Positions 39,047 to 47,863 of a stretch of 64,000 nucleotides of DNA are shown in pieces. The first letter of the stretch is position 1; each line of letters starts with the position of its first letter. The translations under genes were made by a program, and so were the position numbers. This stretch comes from [Pseudopropionibacterium] massiliense. GTDB taxonomy: Bacteria > Actinomycetota > Actinomycetes > Propionibacteriales > Propionibacteriaceae. The notes beneath the pieces were generated by a model. The model was not told where the DNA came from. It saw nothing but the letters and a program-made list of their open reading frames with translations, and did not search any database. The DNA lies in the NCBI RefSeq assembly GCF_900607225.1, contig NZ_LR027842.1, positions 2,582,284 through 2,646,283 on the forward strand, given 5' to 3'.

Positions 39047-39265
39047 ATGAGGACGACCGTTACCATTGCCGATGACGTCCGTGCCGAGATCGAGAGGATG
39101 CGCGCCGAGCAGGGTATCGGTCCGAGCGAAGCGCTGAACACCTTGGCCCGCAGGGGCATGATGCGCTCTCCCGCGTCTCCCATCACCCTCCCGGCCCCGG
39201 TCGCGATGGGGGCTCGCTTCGACATCACCAACATCGGCGAGGTTCTGGAGATTCTCGATTCGTAG
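39047..39265 (+). CDS. VapB-like antitoxin (ribbon-helix-helix)
   Basis: A 72-residue protein with an N-terminal RHH fold (RTTVTIADDVRAEIERMRAEQGIGPSEAL) and a C-terminal toxin-binding tail. It is typical of type II antitoxins. Eleven bases downstream a GTG opens MIVDANVLHAT, the hallmark N-terminus of a VapC PIN-domain toxin, but this is cut off after about 15 codons by a dispersed repeat. The antitoxin therefore appears orphaned. Confidence 0.82.
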   Translation: MRTTVTIADDVRAEIERMRAEQGIGPSEALNTLARRGMMRSPASPITLPAPVAMGARFDITNIGEVLEILDS

Positions 39266-39276
39266 GAGCCCGGGTC

Positions 39277-39327
39277 GTGATCGTCGACGCCAATGTGCTC
39301 CACGCCACCGGTGAGGAAACGTCCCGG
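39277..39327 (+). pseudogene. Truncated vapC toxin remnant
   Basis: The opening IVDANVL with the first catalytic PIN-domain Asp (D4) is intact, preceded by a GTG start in the standard position after vapB. The frame then runs into unrelated sequence and the repeat at 39405. The remaining three PIN acidic residues are absent. Confidence 0.7.
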
Positions 39328-39404
39328 CAGTTCCGCCCGGTTTCCTGGGGTGGAGGGGGTGAATCCCATCAGAACGTGACGGCGCCCGGCGGTTCCGCGT
39401 CCTT

Positions 39405-39597
39405 GAGGCTTATTCACAGGATGCTGGTTGAGCCAGCTCGTGAGCGCCAGCGAACAGCTGTATCGAAACCACCCGGCGGCCGAGAAGCACACTCGGACCC
39501 CGAGTGTCCTCAGACACCCACGGGGTGGTTTCGACTCGGACTGCTCCTTCGTCGCGGTCCGGCCCAACCAGCTTCGGAGAGACCATGAACAAGCCTC
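39405..39597. repeat. Dispersed palindromic repeat, full copy
   Basis: A 193-bp element with outer inverted ends GAGGCTTRTTCA...TGAACAAGCCTC, then arms GCTGGTTGAGCC...TCGAAACCACC and GGTGGTTTCGACTCGG...CCAACCAGCTTC converging on a short centre. It lies between the vapC remnant and pth and fills most of the 39266-39606 gap. Confidence 0.85.
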
Positions 39598-39606
39598 CTT
39601 TGCGTC

Positions 39607-40185
39607 TCAGTTGTTGAAGCGGTTCTGCGCCGCCACGAGACCCTCCGTCACCAGGGTCTCGACCGCGTCGGCCGCGACCGCGGCATCGAGCCGCATGGCG
39701 TCCAGGTCTACGGGACGCATCCGGGAGAGCACGTAGTCGGCGGCGGGTTGGCGCCCCGGAGGGCGCCCGATCCCCACCCGCACGCGGTGGAAGTCGCCGG
39801 TGCCGAGGTGGGCGCGGATGGATTTGAGTCCGTTGTGGCCGTTGTCGCCGCCACCGAGTTTCAGGCGCAGGCGGGTCGGCTCCAGGTCCAGTTCGTCATG
39901 GATGACGATCACGCCGACGGGGGGGATCCTGTGGAACCTGGCGACGGCCGCGACCGCGATCCCCGAGTCGTTCATGTAGGTGGTGGGTTTCACCAGCACC
40001 AACCGGTGTTCGCCCGGGAGTTGTCCCGTCGCGACCTCGGCCCGTTGCCCACGGGCGATGCCGAACCGCGCCCCGAGGCGGGAGGCCAGGTCGTCGACCG
40101 CCCAGAATCCGACGTTGTGCCGGGTCGGGGCGTAGGCCGGGCCCGGGTTCCCGAGCCCGGCCACGAGATGAACCGAGGGGCTCAC
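39607..40185 (-). CDS. pth: Peptidyl-tRNA hydrolase
   Basis: A 192-residue hydrolase that recycles peptidyl-tRNA. Visible are VAGLGNPGPAYAPTRHNVGF with the catalytic His, the tRNA-binding VKPTTYMNDSG, and HDELDLEP followed by GGDNGHNGLKSI. The start overlaps the rplY stop (ATGA), so the two translation genes are coupled, as in other bacteria. Confidence 0.95.
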   Translation of the reverse strand: MSPSVHLVAGLGNPGPAYAPTRHNVGFWAVDDLASRLGARFGIARGQRAEVATGQLPGEHRLVLVKPTTYMNDSGIAVAAVARFHRIPPVGVIVIHDELDLEPTRLRLKLGGGDNGHNGLKSIRAHLGTGDFHRVRVGIGRPPGRQPAADYVLSRMRPVDLDAMRLDAAVAADAVETLVTEGLVAAQNRFNN

Positions 40186-40475
40186 TCGCCCTTGACCGGC
40201 ATCAGGTCGACGTGTTCCAGGAAACCGGTGATCGGGTCGCGCTGCACCTGCTTCGGGGCGACGATCACCGGGTCGGCGCCGTCGATGCTGATCTCGAGGA
40301 CGACCCCGGGTTCACGGAGCAGCAGGAAGGTCTCCTGGCCGGGCAGGGAGATGTGGACGGGTTCGATGCCGGGCCCGTAGATGACGGCGGGGACGCGCTC
40401 GGCGCGACGCAGCCTGCGGGCCGCACCCTTGCCGAACTCGGTGCGGGCGGCGGCTTCCAGTTTGTGGGTGGCCAT
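40182..40475 (-). CDS. rplY: Ribosomal protein L25, short form
   Basis: A 97-residue L25 that binds 5S rRNA. It begins MATHKLEAAARTEFGKGAARRLRRAERVPAVIYG and ends VDLMPVKGE. Many actinobacteria encode a longer Ctc-type L25 with a beta C-terminal domain; here only the short, E. coli-like length is present, and the stop overlaps pth. AGGAGG lies about 8 nt upstream of the ATG. Confidence 0.9.
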   Translation of the reverse strand: MATHKLEAAARTEFGKGAARRLRRAERVPAVIYGPGIEPVHISLPGQETFLLLREPGVVLEISIDGADPVIVAPKQVQRDPITGFLEHVDLMPVKGE

Positions 40476-40656
40476 GTCTACCTCCTGAGGTGTGGATCGG
40501 GATGCACGCCTGCAGGGGGTGCTAGTCGATAACGGACGTCGGGTCCCTCGCCAGGCAGCGCGCACAGCCTACCCCAGGTTCGGCAGCAATCCGGAACGCG
40601 AAAGCCGGACCGGACAGCCAGCTGCTCCCCCGAACCCTGAACGGCGGCCTCCCGGA

Positions 40657-40956
40657 AACCGGTTGATCCGGACCGCGACGAAGGAGCAGTCCGAGTCGAA
40701 ACCACCCGGAAGCCAACAAACAGCCCCCACCCCAGCCCCGGACAAGCTCACCATGATTTCGACACGCCCAGCTCGCAGAGCGACTCAACCAGCTTCCACC
40801 CCACAAGCCGGTTGAGCCGGGGCGCGAGGAACGAGCGACCCGAGTCGAAACCACAGGAAACCGAAAAGCAGACCCGACCCCAGACTCCGACCACCCGCAC
40901 CATGATTTCGACACGCCCAGCTCGCAGAGCGAGCAGGCCGGCTCAACCAGCTTCGA
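40657..40956. repeat. Two tandem units of the dispersed palindromic repeat
   Basis: Unit one is 40657-40797 and unit two 40805-40956. Each runs from GGTTGA-CCGG through TCGAAACCAC to ATTTCGACACG...CTCAACCAGCTTC. The segment CCATGATTTCGACACGCCCA and the 13 bases after it are identical in both units. They occupy much of the 40476-41111 gap, where no other feature is seen. Confidence 0.8.
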
Positions 40957-41111
40957 GGATGCGCCGCTTCGGGACCGGTCGTTCGCCGGGGCGAAGCGTT
41001 TCCGCACGCGTTTCGTACGCGACGCAGGAAAATTGTGGTTTCAATGACCTCACAGGTTCACGCCGGGAATCTCACAGCTTCTTCACAGAACCGTCGCGAG
41101 GATGTACCGGT

Positions 41112-42494
41112 ATGGCCGCTTCACCCCGAACGCTGTCACGCACGGCGCAACGGGCCCCCGCCCAGCCGCGCGGGCGACGCATGCGTTTCTGGCGTGCCCT
41201 GCTCGCCGGGTCGGCCTGGGCGGGCACGGCCCTCGCAGTCGCCCTGCGTCTCGCGGACGGCACCGCACAGCAGATCACTGATTTCCCCGGGCTGCTGGGT
41301 GTGCTCGGGGTCGTGGCCGGGCTGGTTGCGATGAATTCGTTGTCCTTCATGCTGCTGCTGGCCGCCCGGGTGCCGGTGATCGACCGGGTGCTGGGGCAGG
41401 TCAGGGCGGCCCGGTGGCACCGGGGACTGGGACGGGTCACCGTGTTCGGGGCACTGGCCCACGTCGCCCTGGTCCTCACCGGGACCGGATGGACCAGGCG
41501 CGACGACCTCGTCGCCGCCGCCGGCTCCCTGTGGACGAGAGATCTGTCGCTGGCCCTTGCGGCCGCTGCCCTGCTGCTGCCGACGACGGCCACCTCGCTG
41601 ATGACGCGGCGCAGCCTGCGTCACGAGGTGTGGCCCGTTCACGTTCTTTCCTGCACTGCCGTGCTCCTGGCGATCCCCCACGTGATCTCCCGGGCCCGGG
41701 TACCCCTGCCCGGCGATGTGCAACGCATCTACTGGGTCGTCCTGCTGGGCGCCGTCGGCGCCTGCCTGGCCTGGTACCGGATCCTGAACCCACTCCTCCT
41801 TTCCCGGCGGCACCGGTTGGTGCTGGCGAACGCCGTGCATCTGGCCCCCGATCTTCTCCACCTGGAGTTCGCCGGCAGGAACCTCGACACGTTGAGGGCC
41901 CAGGGCGGCCAGTGCTTCACATGGCGCCTGCTCACCCCGCAGCTGTGGCACCGGGCCCAGCCGTTCTTCCTGTCAGCGGCGCCGACGAACAACCGGTTGC
42001 GCATCACCCTCCGGGTCACCGATGAGCGCACGGCGGAGCTGGCGGCGGCACGGCCCGGCACGAGAGTCGTGTTCACGGGCCCCCACGGCGCCTTCACGGA
42101 CGCATCCCGCACCCGGAACGGCCTGGTGCTGATCGGGGCCGGAACCGGCCTCGTCCCGGTCAGGTCACTGCTGGAGACCACCACGGCGCACCCGGCGGAC
42201 ACCGTCGTGATCCTCCGCGCTTCCCGACCCGAGGACCTGTTCCTCCTCGACGAGTTCCGGGAGCTGTGCGACGACCGCGGCATCACCCTGCACCTGATGA
42301 CCGGTCCGCGCCACGATGGCCGATGGGTGAGCATCGGATACGCCGACCACGACCTGTCGACGCTGGTCCCGAACCTCGGGGATTCCGACGTGTTCGTGTG
42401 CGGCCCGGACGGATTCGTCGGTTCCGTCCTGACCGAGGCCCGCCGCCTGGGAGTCGCAGCCGAGCAGTGCCACGAGGAGAGACTCACCCTGTGA
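41112..42494 (+). CDS. Ferric reductase-like flavocytochrome
   Basis: A 460-residue membrane oxidoreductase. Six helices (about 25-225) carry paired histidines (RWHRGLG, LAHVALV, VWPVHVL, IPHVIS) that should bind two hemes. The cytoplasmic half is a ferredoxin-NADP reductase module: FAD site near QCFTWRLL and RAQPFFLSAAP, NAD(P) site LIGAGTGLVPVRSLL, and C-terminal VFVCGPDGFVGSV. It lacks a C-terminal [2Fe-2S] domain. The ATG at 41112 has AGGA upstream. The partners FMN-binding protein and ApbE are not nearby. Confidence 0.88.
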   Translation: MAASPRTLSRTAQRAPAQPRGRRMRFWRALLAGSAWAGTALAVALRLADGTAQQITDFPGLLGVLGVVAGLVAMNSLSFMLLLAARVPVIDRVLGQVRAARWHRGLGRVTVFGALAHVALVLTGTGWTRRDDLVAAAGSLWTRDLSLALAAAALLLPTTATSLMTRRSLRHEVWPVHVLSCTAVLLAIPHVISRARVPLPGDVQRIYWVVLLGAVGACLAWYRILNPLLLSRRHRLVLANAVHLAPDLLHLEFAGRNLDTLRAQGGQCFTWRLLTPQLWHRAQPFFLSAAPTNNRLRITLRVTDERTAELAAARPGTRVVFTGPHGAFTDASRTRNGLVLIGAGTGLVPVRSLLETTTAHPADTVVILRASRPEDLFLLDEFRELCDDRGITLHLMTGPRHDGRWVSIGYADHDLSTLVPNLGDSDVFVCGPDGFVGSVLTEARRLGVAAEQCHEERLTL

Positions 42495-42563
42495 AAGCCG
42501 ACCCCGGCTGTTCCAAGGCAGGCAACTCGCCGGCCTGAGCGGCAAAAACACAGACTCCAAGGC

Positions 42564-43007
42564 TCAGGAGGCTGTGGCCTCCAGCGCCTTCGTTACGAGG
42601 TCCACCGGCCCGGTCTGCCAGACGGGGACCATGCGCATGGCCGCCACCCGCCAGTTTCCCTCACACTTGTGGAGTCGGAAGTGGTAGTCGCCTCCGAGTG
42701 TCCAGGTCTCACCCCGGAACTGGTGGGTGGCGATGAAGGATGCGGTCGCCGTCGCTTCCTCATCCTCGATCTCCACCATGTGGTTGGCGACGAGGTGCTG
42801 ATGGGCGTCGAGGGCCTCGAAAGCGGGTCGCCAACCGTCAACGACCTCACTGGGGGCGCAGATCCGAGGTTCCCCACCGAGGGTAGCGGTATAGTCCAGC
42901 AGCACCCGGCCCGCGAAGGTGCGACACAGACCCTCCCAATCATGATGGTCAGTGGCCCAGAACAGCTTCGTCAGTGTGATGACAATCTCGTTTCCATCAT
43001 TCATCAC
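42564..43007 (-). CDS. SnoaL/NTF2-like protein
   Basis: A 147-residue cone-fold protein of the SnoaL-like type: N-terminal helices (FWATDHHDWEGL, FAGRVLLDYTATLG), then a curved sheet (HLVANHMVEIEDEEATATASFIATHQ, YHFRLHKCEGNWRVAAMRMVPVW). Such domains act as small enzymes or binding proteins. It lies 9 bp after the alpha/beta hydrolase gene on the same strand, so co-transcription is likely. The substrate is unknown. Confidence 0.82.
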   Translation of the reverse strand: MMNDGNEIVITLTKLFWATDHHDWEGLCRTFAGRVLLDYTATLGGEPRICAPSEVVDGWRPAFEALDAHQHLVANHMVEIEDEEATATASFIATHQFRGETWTLGGDYHFRLHKCEGNWRVAAMRMVPVWQTGPVDLVTKALEATAS

Positions 43008-43016
43008 GCATGTTCC

Positions 43017-43916
43017 TCACAGGGTGTTACGGAAGTGGGAGACGGCCCGCTCGAGGCTGACAGCCACTTGGGCAGGTTGGTCGTAGAAGTCCAGCTGACC
43101 ACCTTCGGTCCAGGTCAGTTCCGACGGGCCTTGCAGCTGCTCGTGGAACAGCTTCGCTCCATCAGGTACGGCAGCGGTCCGGGAGTGGATCGACTGCACC
43201 GGGATGTCGATCCGGGATGCGGAACTGATGGCATCGAAGGTCAACCATGGTTCCCATGACATGACCGCCAGCTGCGCGTCCCATTCGGGAATGGCACCGC
43301 GCTCCGGATCCAAGTAGTAGTCGTAGGGGCCGAACATGGCAGCCGCAGGATTGGTGGTGGAGACCGCCGGGACGAATTCCTGCACCCCGTCGGTCTCGTA
43401 GGCGATCCGGGCGCGACGCGAGGCGGCGATCCGCTCCGCCACTCCCTCCGGACCGCCGTAATAGGGCGCCACCAGCTCAGGGTCGTGCAGCCAGGGAGCG
43501 ATCATCACCAGCGACCTGACCCGCGGGTCGGCAGCAGCGTTGGCCGCCTGGTAGCCACTGGATGCGCACACCCCGACAGCCCCGATCCGGTCCGGATCCA
43601 CATCGCCGCGGCCGGTCAGATGGGTAATGGCGGCATTGATGTCGGCGATCTTGCGCTCGGGGTTCTCCCAGTCGCGTGGCTGACCCCGACTCTGCCCGAA
43701 TCCCCGGAAGTCGAACGTCAGACTACTGATCCCCGCAGCCGCGAGCCGTCGAGCGTAGAAATCAGCCTGCTGTTCCTTACTGGTGGTCCAGGAGCCGGTC
43801 ACGACGACAACCGCCCCGTCGAAGAATTCGGGCGTTTCAACAGGGCGGTGTAGGTCACCCACCAGGACATCGCCGCCGGAGACGAACCGAACCCGGTTCG
43901 TGGTGTAGATGGTCAT
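43017..43916 (-). CDS. Alpha/beta hydrolase (YcjY/dienelactone hydrolase-like)
   Basis: A 299-residue alpha/beta hydrolase starting at ATG 43916. The nucleophile elbow is VGVCASSGYQAANAA, the GxCxSxG-like form with Cys or Ser nucleophile seen in this subfamily rather than GxSxG. Also visible are LTFDFRGFGQSRG (oxyanion region) and the C-terminal His near WTEGGQLDFYDQP. It sits between a LysR regulator upstream and an NTF2-like gene downstream, both on the same strand, forming a likely three-gene unit. Confidence 0.83.
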   Translation of the reverse strand: MTIYTTNRVRFVSGGDVLVGDLHRPVETPEFFDGAVVVVTGSWTTSKEQQADFYARRLAAAGISSLTFDFRGFGQSRGQPRDWENPERKIADINAAITHLTGRGDVDPDRIGAVGVCASSGYQAANAAADPRVRSLVMIAPWLHDPELVAPYYGGPEGVAERIAASRRARIAYETDGVQEFVPAVSTTNPAAAMFGPYDYYLDPERGAIPEWDAQLAVMSWEPWLTFDAISSASRIDIPVQSIHSRTAAVPDGAKLFHEQLQGPSELTWTEGGQLDFYDQPAQVAVSLERAVSHFRNTL

Positions 43917-43974
43917 GACCGCATTCTGCGTCGGTCTCCGGAAGCCTTCCAATACTTCTTCGCATGCCCGTCCG

Positions 43975-44865
43975 CTATGAATGGGCCCCATCGGCTCGCA
44001 CTGCCCGGAGAGCCTCGATGGTCACCTCACGGTCGTCACCCGCCCTCCTGACGAGGGCCAACCGCGCGGGCGGAAGGTCCAGGACAGGTATGAACACGAC
44101 TCCTGGATGTGCGTGTACGACGGAATTTCCCAGCGAGAGCAGCACCGCACCCAGGCCAGCAGCCACGGCCTCGAGCGCCTCAGCCGGAGTGTGCGCCACC
44201 AATGCGACCGAAGCGGGTTCGCAGCGGGCATGGCCGGCCAACCAGAAGTCCCGTAGGTCGCCGGCCTGCTCCGGTAGGGCGATGAGCGGCAGGGTTACGA
44301 TCTCCGCGAAAACCAGCGATGACCTGTCCGCCAACTCGTGCCCTTCGGGGACCGCCAGCACGATCGGTTCCTCAGCGACCACCACATGCTCCATGTCATC
44401 GGCGACCACGACGGGCAACCACACAAAACCGATGTCAGTCTGCCCGGACCGCACACCCGCAGACGGATCCTCCCAAGAGATCTGACGCAGTTCGATCCGC
44501 CACCCGGGACAGGACTGGCCCAGCCGATTGATGAGACGCCGTACCAGACCACGCCCGATTCCAGTCTGCTGCCCCACGAGCAGAACCGATCGCGACTCCG
44601 AGTCGAGACGAAGCATCTCCCCGTGGCACAGCGCCCAGTCAGCCAGCATCCGCCGAGCGTGCTCCAGTAGAACCTCTCCGGCCGGGGTTGGCCGAACGTG
44701 CCGGGGCGCGCGTTCGAGGAGCCGGACACGCAGGTCGCGTTCCAGTTTCGCCACCTGCCGCGAGAGCACCGGTTGCGACACGAACAGGCGTTCCGCGGCC
44801 CGGCTGAACCCACCTTCCTCCACGACCGCGACGAAATAACGCAAATCCCGGCTGTGGAAGTCCAT
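43975..44865 (-). CDS. LysR-family transcriptional regulator
   Basis: A 296-residue regulator. The N-terminal HTH is typical (RDLRYFVAVVEEGGFSRAAERLFVSQPVLSRQVAKLE) and a periplasmic-binding-fold effector domain follows (about 90-290). The ATG at 44865 is chosen (GGAG 9 nt upstream), 30 nt inside a longer frame. It lies 58 bp upstream of the hydrolase gene in the same direction, so it is probably its regulator; the effector is unknown. Confidence 0.9.
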   Translation of the reverse strand: MDFHSRDLRYFVAVVEEGGFSRAAERLFVSQPVLSRQVAKLERDLRVRLLERAPRHVRPTPAGEVLLEHARRMLADWALCHGEMLRLDSESRSVLLVGQQTGIGRGLVRRLINRLGQSCPGWRIELRQISWEDPSAGVRSGQTDIGFVWLPVVVADDMEHVVVAEEPIVLAVPEGHELADRSSLVFAEIVTLPLIALPEQAGDLRDFWLAGHARCEPASVALVAHTPAEALEAVAAGLGAVLLSLGNSVVHAHPGVVFIPVLDLPPARLALVRRAGDDREVTIEALRAVRADGAHS

Positions 44866-44904
44866 TCCCAGCACTCCAAAACCTAATGGGACCACGGGCG
44901 TCGG

Positions 44905-45549
44905 TTAGATGGTTTCCGGCGGGGTCTCCCGCGCCCCGAGGTCGTTGATGAACTCCACGTGCGGACCCTGTTCGGTGACCAGGAAGGACGTCATGGACGC
45001 GGGCGCAAGGGTGAGACGCCGCGCGGGCAGCAGGTCGATCCCGAGCACCAGCGAGATGCAGCTCATGATCGGCCCCCAGTGGGTCACCACCACCGTGGTG
45101 CCGCTGAGCCCCATGAGCTTCTCGAACGCGGGCCGCACCCGGGTGTGCAGACCGACATGGGATTCGCCGCCGGGCACCTGGAAGGTCTCGTCACCCCAGA
45201 ATCGGAGGAGTTCGTCGGGTTTCTGGCTGCGCAGTTCGTCGCCGGTGATGCCGTCCCATTCCCCGAAGGCGAGCTCGTCCCAGACCCTCCTGGGAGTGAC
45301 CCCGGTCCCGAACAACTCGGCCACGGGGGCGGCGGTTTCCTTGGCGCGCCGCAGGGACGACGACACCACGCGCACCTCCGGCGCGTCCCCGAGGAAGGCC
45401 CCGACGCGGGCGGCGAGGTCACGGGCCTGGGCCTGCCCCTCGGCGTTGAGCGCCGGGTCGGCTCCCCCACGTCCGTCCCACCGACCAGAAGCGGTGAAAT
45501 CGGTGACACCGTGCCTGCAGAGAACAACGCGACTTCCAGTCAGCAGCAT
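44905..45549 (-). CDS. Histidine phosphatase family protein
   Basis: A 214-residue phosphoglycerate-mutase-like phosphatase. The N-terminal RHG motif is LCRHGVTDF with the phospho-His; second-site residues are SSSLRRAKETAAPV (Arg) and the late His in VVVTHWGPIM. Glu in WDELAFGEWDG is the probable acid. Many actinobacterial members are broad phosphatases; the substrate is not assigned. It is adjacent to but not overlapping the LysR gene. Confidence 0.88.
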   Translation of the reverse strand: MLLTGSRVVLCRHGVTDFTASGRWDGRGGADPALNAEGQAQARDLAARVGAFLGDAPEVRVVSSSLRRAKETAAPVAELFGTGVTPRRVWDELAFGEWDGITGDELRSQKPDELLRFWGDETFQVPGGESHVGLHTRVRPAFEKLMGLSGTTVVVTHWGPIMSCISLVLGIDLLPARRLTLAPASMTSFLVTEQGPHVEFINDLGARETPPETI

Positions 45550-45649
45550 GAACAGAAGGCTAGTGGCAGCGGTGCCTGCCTGTCAGCAGCCGCTCCGGCA
45601 GATGGGATCGTTGACCACTTCCGGGCCCGGCCCACGGCACAATGCCCCC

Positions 45650-46300
45650 ATGGACCTGCCCGGCTACGCACGCGCCTCCCGCAACTGGTTTCGCCGCCCC
45701 GTCCTCGACCTCGCCCCGCTGCTGCTCGGGTGTGCACTGGCCCGGACCACCGGTGAGGGCACCGTCGCGATCCGCATCACCGAGGTGGAGGCCTATGCCG
45801 GACCCGCCGACCCCGGGTCGCACGCCTTCCGGGGCCGCACCGCCCGCAACGCCACCATGTTCGGGGAGCCAGGGCACCTGTACTGCTATGTCAGCTACGG
45901 GATGCACCACAACCTCAACGTGGTGTGCGACGAGGAGGGCGTCCCGACGGGGTGTCTGCTGCGGGCCGGCGAGGTCATCGAGGGCGCGGACCTGGCGCGC
46001 AGCCGGCGTGCGGCGAGGCCCCGCTCCACCCCTCTGCCGGAGCATCACCTGGCCCGAGGCCCCGGGAATTTGGGGCAGGCGCTCGGTTCGTCGCGCGAAA
46101 CCGACGGCGCCGACCTGCTGGGCAAGGAGTGGTCGTGGTGGCTGCCCGACAACCCACCCGGCGAGTGGCTGACGGGCCCCCGGGTGGGGGTGTCGGGCCC
46201 GGGAGGCGACGGCACGCGCCACCCGTGGCGTTTCTGGCTGCCCGGCGAACCCAGCGTCTCGGCCTACCGTCCGGGAGCCTCCAGACGTCGCCCGGGCTGA
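45650..46300 (+). CDS. 3-methyladenine DNA glycosylase (Mpg/AAG family)
   Basis: A 216-residue alkylbase DNA glycosylase. Conserved: VLDLAPLLLGCALART, the catalytic Glu in ITEVEAYAGPADPGSHAFRG, and the intercalating YVSYGMHHNLNVVC. It removes alkylated purines in base excision repair. The ATG at 45650 overlies the first family residues. A different alkyladenine glycosylase (Tag) is at 60829. The gene is divergent from the phosphatase. Confidence 0.92.
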   Translation: MDLPGYARASRNWFRRPVLDLAPLLLGCALARTTGEGTVAIRITEVEAYAGPADPGSHAFRGRTARNATMFGEPGHLYCYVSYGMHHNLNVVCDEEGVPTGCLLRAGEVIEGADLARSRRAARPRSTPLPEHHLARGPGNLGQALGSSRETDGADLLGKEWSWWLPDNPPGEWLTGPRVGVSGPGGDGTRHPWRFWLPGEPSVSAYRPGASRRRPG

Positions 46301-46302
46301 GG

Positions 46303-46938
46303 TCAGTGGTCCTGCCGTTCGTAGAAACGGATGGCCACCGGCAGCGATCCCACATAGAACATCAGGCCGAGGGTCAGGAGCAGGTACGGCCACCCCACCT
46401 GTCCCCATTCCGGGGCTGGCGTCTGCGAATCCAAAAAACCAGCGATCGTCAGCACAACCACAATCCCAACAACTACTATCCCGATAATCTCTACGCAAGC
46501 ACCGAAACGAATCAATACGGGAACCATGATCGCAGAAAAGGAAAAAAAGATTCCCACAGAGATGACGACCATCACCCACCAGTTATCGATGACTTTCACC
46601 CCCACAAGCTTCCCGGCGACCAGCATCGCCGCTGCCATGATCTCAGCGACGATCACGCAAATCAATGAAACCAGGTAGTGCGAGATCACCCTCGCTCTGC
46701 GCCGCAGAGGCAAGGTGTCATAGAGCAGGTCATCACTCTTCACCCCCCTCGGGGAATGACTATGCCAGAGAGTATTTATCGTCCCCCAGAGCACACTCAT
46801 GGAGAGAATGAACGCCAAGCACATCAACCCCCTATCTTGGATACAGCAGACCCAAACCGGCATCGCAATGGCAAGACTGCAAAGGAATCCCACCAAGCGC
46901 AACACATCCATCCTCATGATGTTTCCCAGTTCTCGCAT
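46303..46938 (-). CDS. ABC-2-type membrane protein, paralogue 2
   Basis: A 211-residue protein with six hydrophobic segments, start MRELGNIMRMDVLRL. The cytoplasmic LLYDTLPLRRRARVISHYL and the end FYERQDH match the paralogue at 47201-47863 (LLLDVLPLRRRTVMLSYYL, NYERQDH). It is clearly less GC-rich than its neighbours. A dispersed repeat separates it from the rest of the YtrA-type ABC operon, which may have moved it into a separate transcript. Probably the second permease half. Confidence 0.78.
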   Translation of the reverse strand: MRELGNIMRMDVLRLVGFLCSLAIAMPVWVCCIQDRGLMCLAFILSMSVLWGTINTLWHSHSPRGVKSDDLLYDTLPLRRRARVISHYLVSLICVIVAEIMAAAMLVAGKLVGVKVIDNWWVMVVISVGIFFSFSAIMVPVLIRFGACVEIIGIVVVGIVVVLTIAGFLDSQTPAPEWGQVGWPYLLLTLGLMFYVGSLPVAIRFYERQDH

Positions 46939-47011
46939 ACCATCACCACTTTCACACAACCACGCCACGACGATTCAGCCGCAACTCTTCTCGCGTTCTC
47001 ATCTGATCAGT

Positions 47012-47202
47012 GAGGCTTGTTCACAGGATGCTGGTTGAGCCAGCTCGTGAGCGCCAGCGAACAGCTGTGTCGAAACCACCCGGCGGCCGAGAAGCACACT
47101 CGGACCCCGATTCCTCAGATACCCGTGGGGTGGTTTCGACTCGGACTGCTCCTTCGTCGCGGTCCGGCTCAACCAGCTTCGGAGAGGCCATGAACAAGCC
47201 TC
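47012..47202. repeat. Dispersed palindromic repeat between two permease genes
   Basis: A 191-bp full copy with outer ends GAGGCTTGTTCA...TGAACAAGCCTC, nearly identical to 39405-39597. Its right end merges with the stop codon of the first permease (TGA at 47203-47201). The flanks add TGATCAGT/AGTGATCC, extending the symmetry. Confidence 0.85.
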
Positions 47203-47863
47203 AGTGATCCTGCCGCTCGTAGTTGCGAATGGACACGAACAGCGACGCAACCCAGGCCACCAGGCCGACGAGCAGCAGCAACCATGGCATCGCACCCAGA
47301 AACCAGCCGGCGAAAGGCTGTTCCCACGAGCCCTGGGGCGTCGACAACATCCCTGCACGAAATCCCGCCAGTCCAGCAAGCACGAAGGCCATGAGCAGCG
47401 GAAGAACCAGCCTTCCCCGAGAGGTTCCAGACCCAACCCACACGGGAATTATGATGGAGAAAATCGACAACATGATTCCTGTATTACCCGCAGCCAAAGC
47501 AGGCCAGCCCGCGTCGACGGCCACCCCGAGAGCCGACCCAGCCATCAGCACGACAGAAACCATGACTTCGAAGACGACCAAGAGAATCAATGTCATCAGA
47601 TAATACGACAACATCACCGTCCGGCGACGCAGGGGCAGAACATCAAGAAGCAGAAACACCTTTCCTTCTCCAACAATGTCGATATCACTATAGAAAACAA
47701 CCATGGCGACCAGCAGCACATAAATGCCATAGGAAGAGAGCTCCTCCAATCTCTCCACCTGCGTTCTGGAGAGGATAAACACAAGCATCAGCGGCAACAA
47801 CACCTTGGACACCTTGGCGAGTTTGCTCAGGTGCATTTTCATCATGGCTTTGAACTCACGCAT
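47201..47863 (-). CDS. ABC-2-type membrane protein, paralogue 1
   Basis: A 220-residue permease: start MREFKAMMKMHLSKL, six membrane helices, the LPLRRR cytoplasmic motif and a NYERQDH end. Its start overlaps the ATPase gene stop by 8 nt, so it is translationally coupled to it. It is lower in GC than most of the window. Likely the permease half of an export pump of the YtrA/BcrA type. Confidence 0.8.
   Translation of the reverse strand: MREFKAMMKMHLSKLAKVSKVLLPLMLVFILSRTQVERLEELSSYGIYVLLVAMVVFYSDIDIVGEGKVFLLLDVLPLRRRTVMLSYYLMTLILLVVFEVMVSVVLMAGSALGVAVDAGWPALAAGNTGIMLSIFSIIIPVWVGSGTSRGRLVLPLLMAFVLAGLAGFRAGMLSTPQGSWEQPFAGWFLGAMPWLLLLVGLVAWVASLFVSIRNYERQDH

Noticed and set aside
39277-39600. 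Complete VapC toxin after VapB
   Set aside because: Only the N-terminal motif exists; remaining PIN-domain acidic residues are absent.
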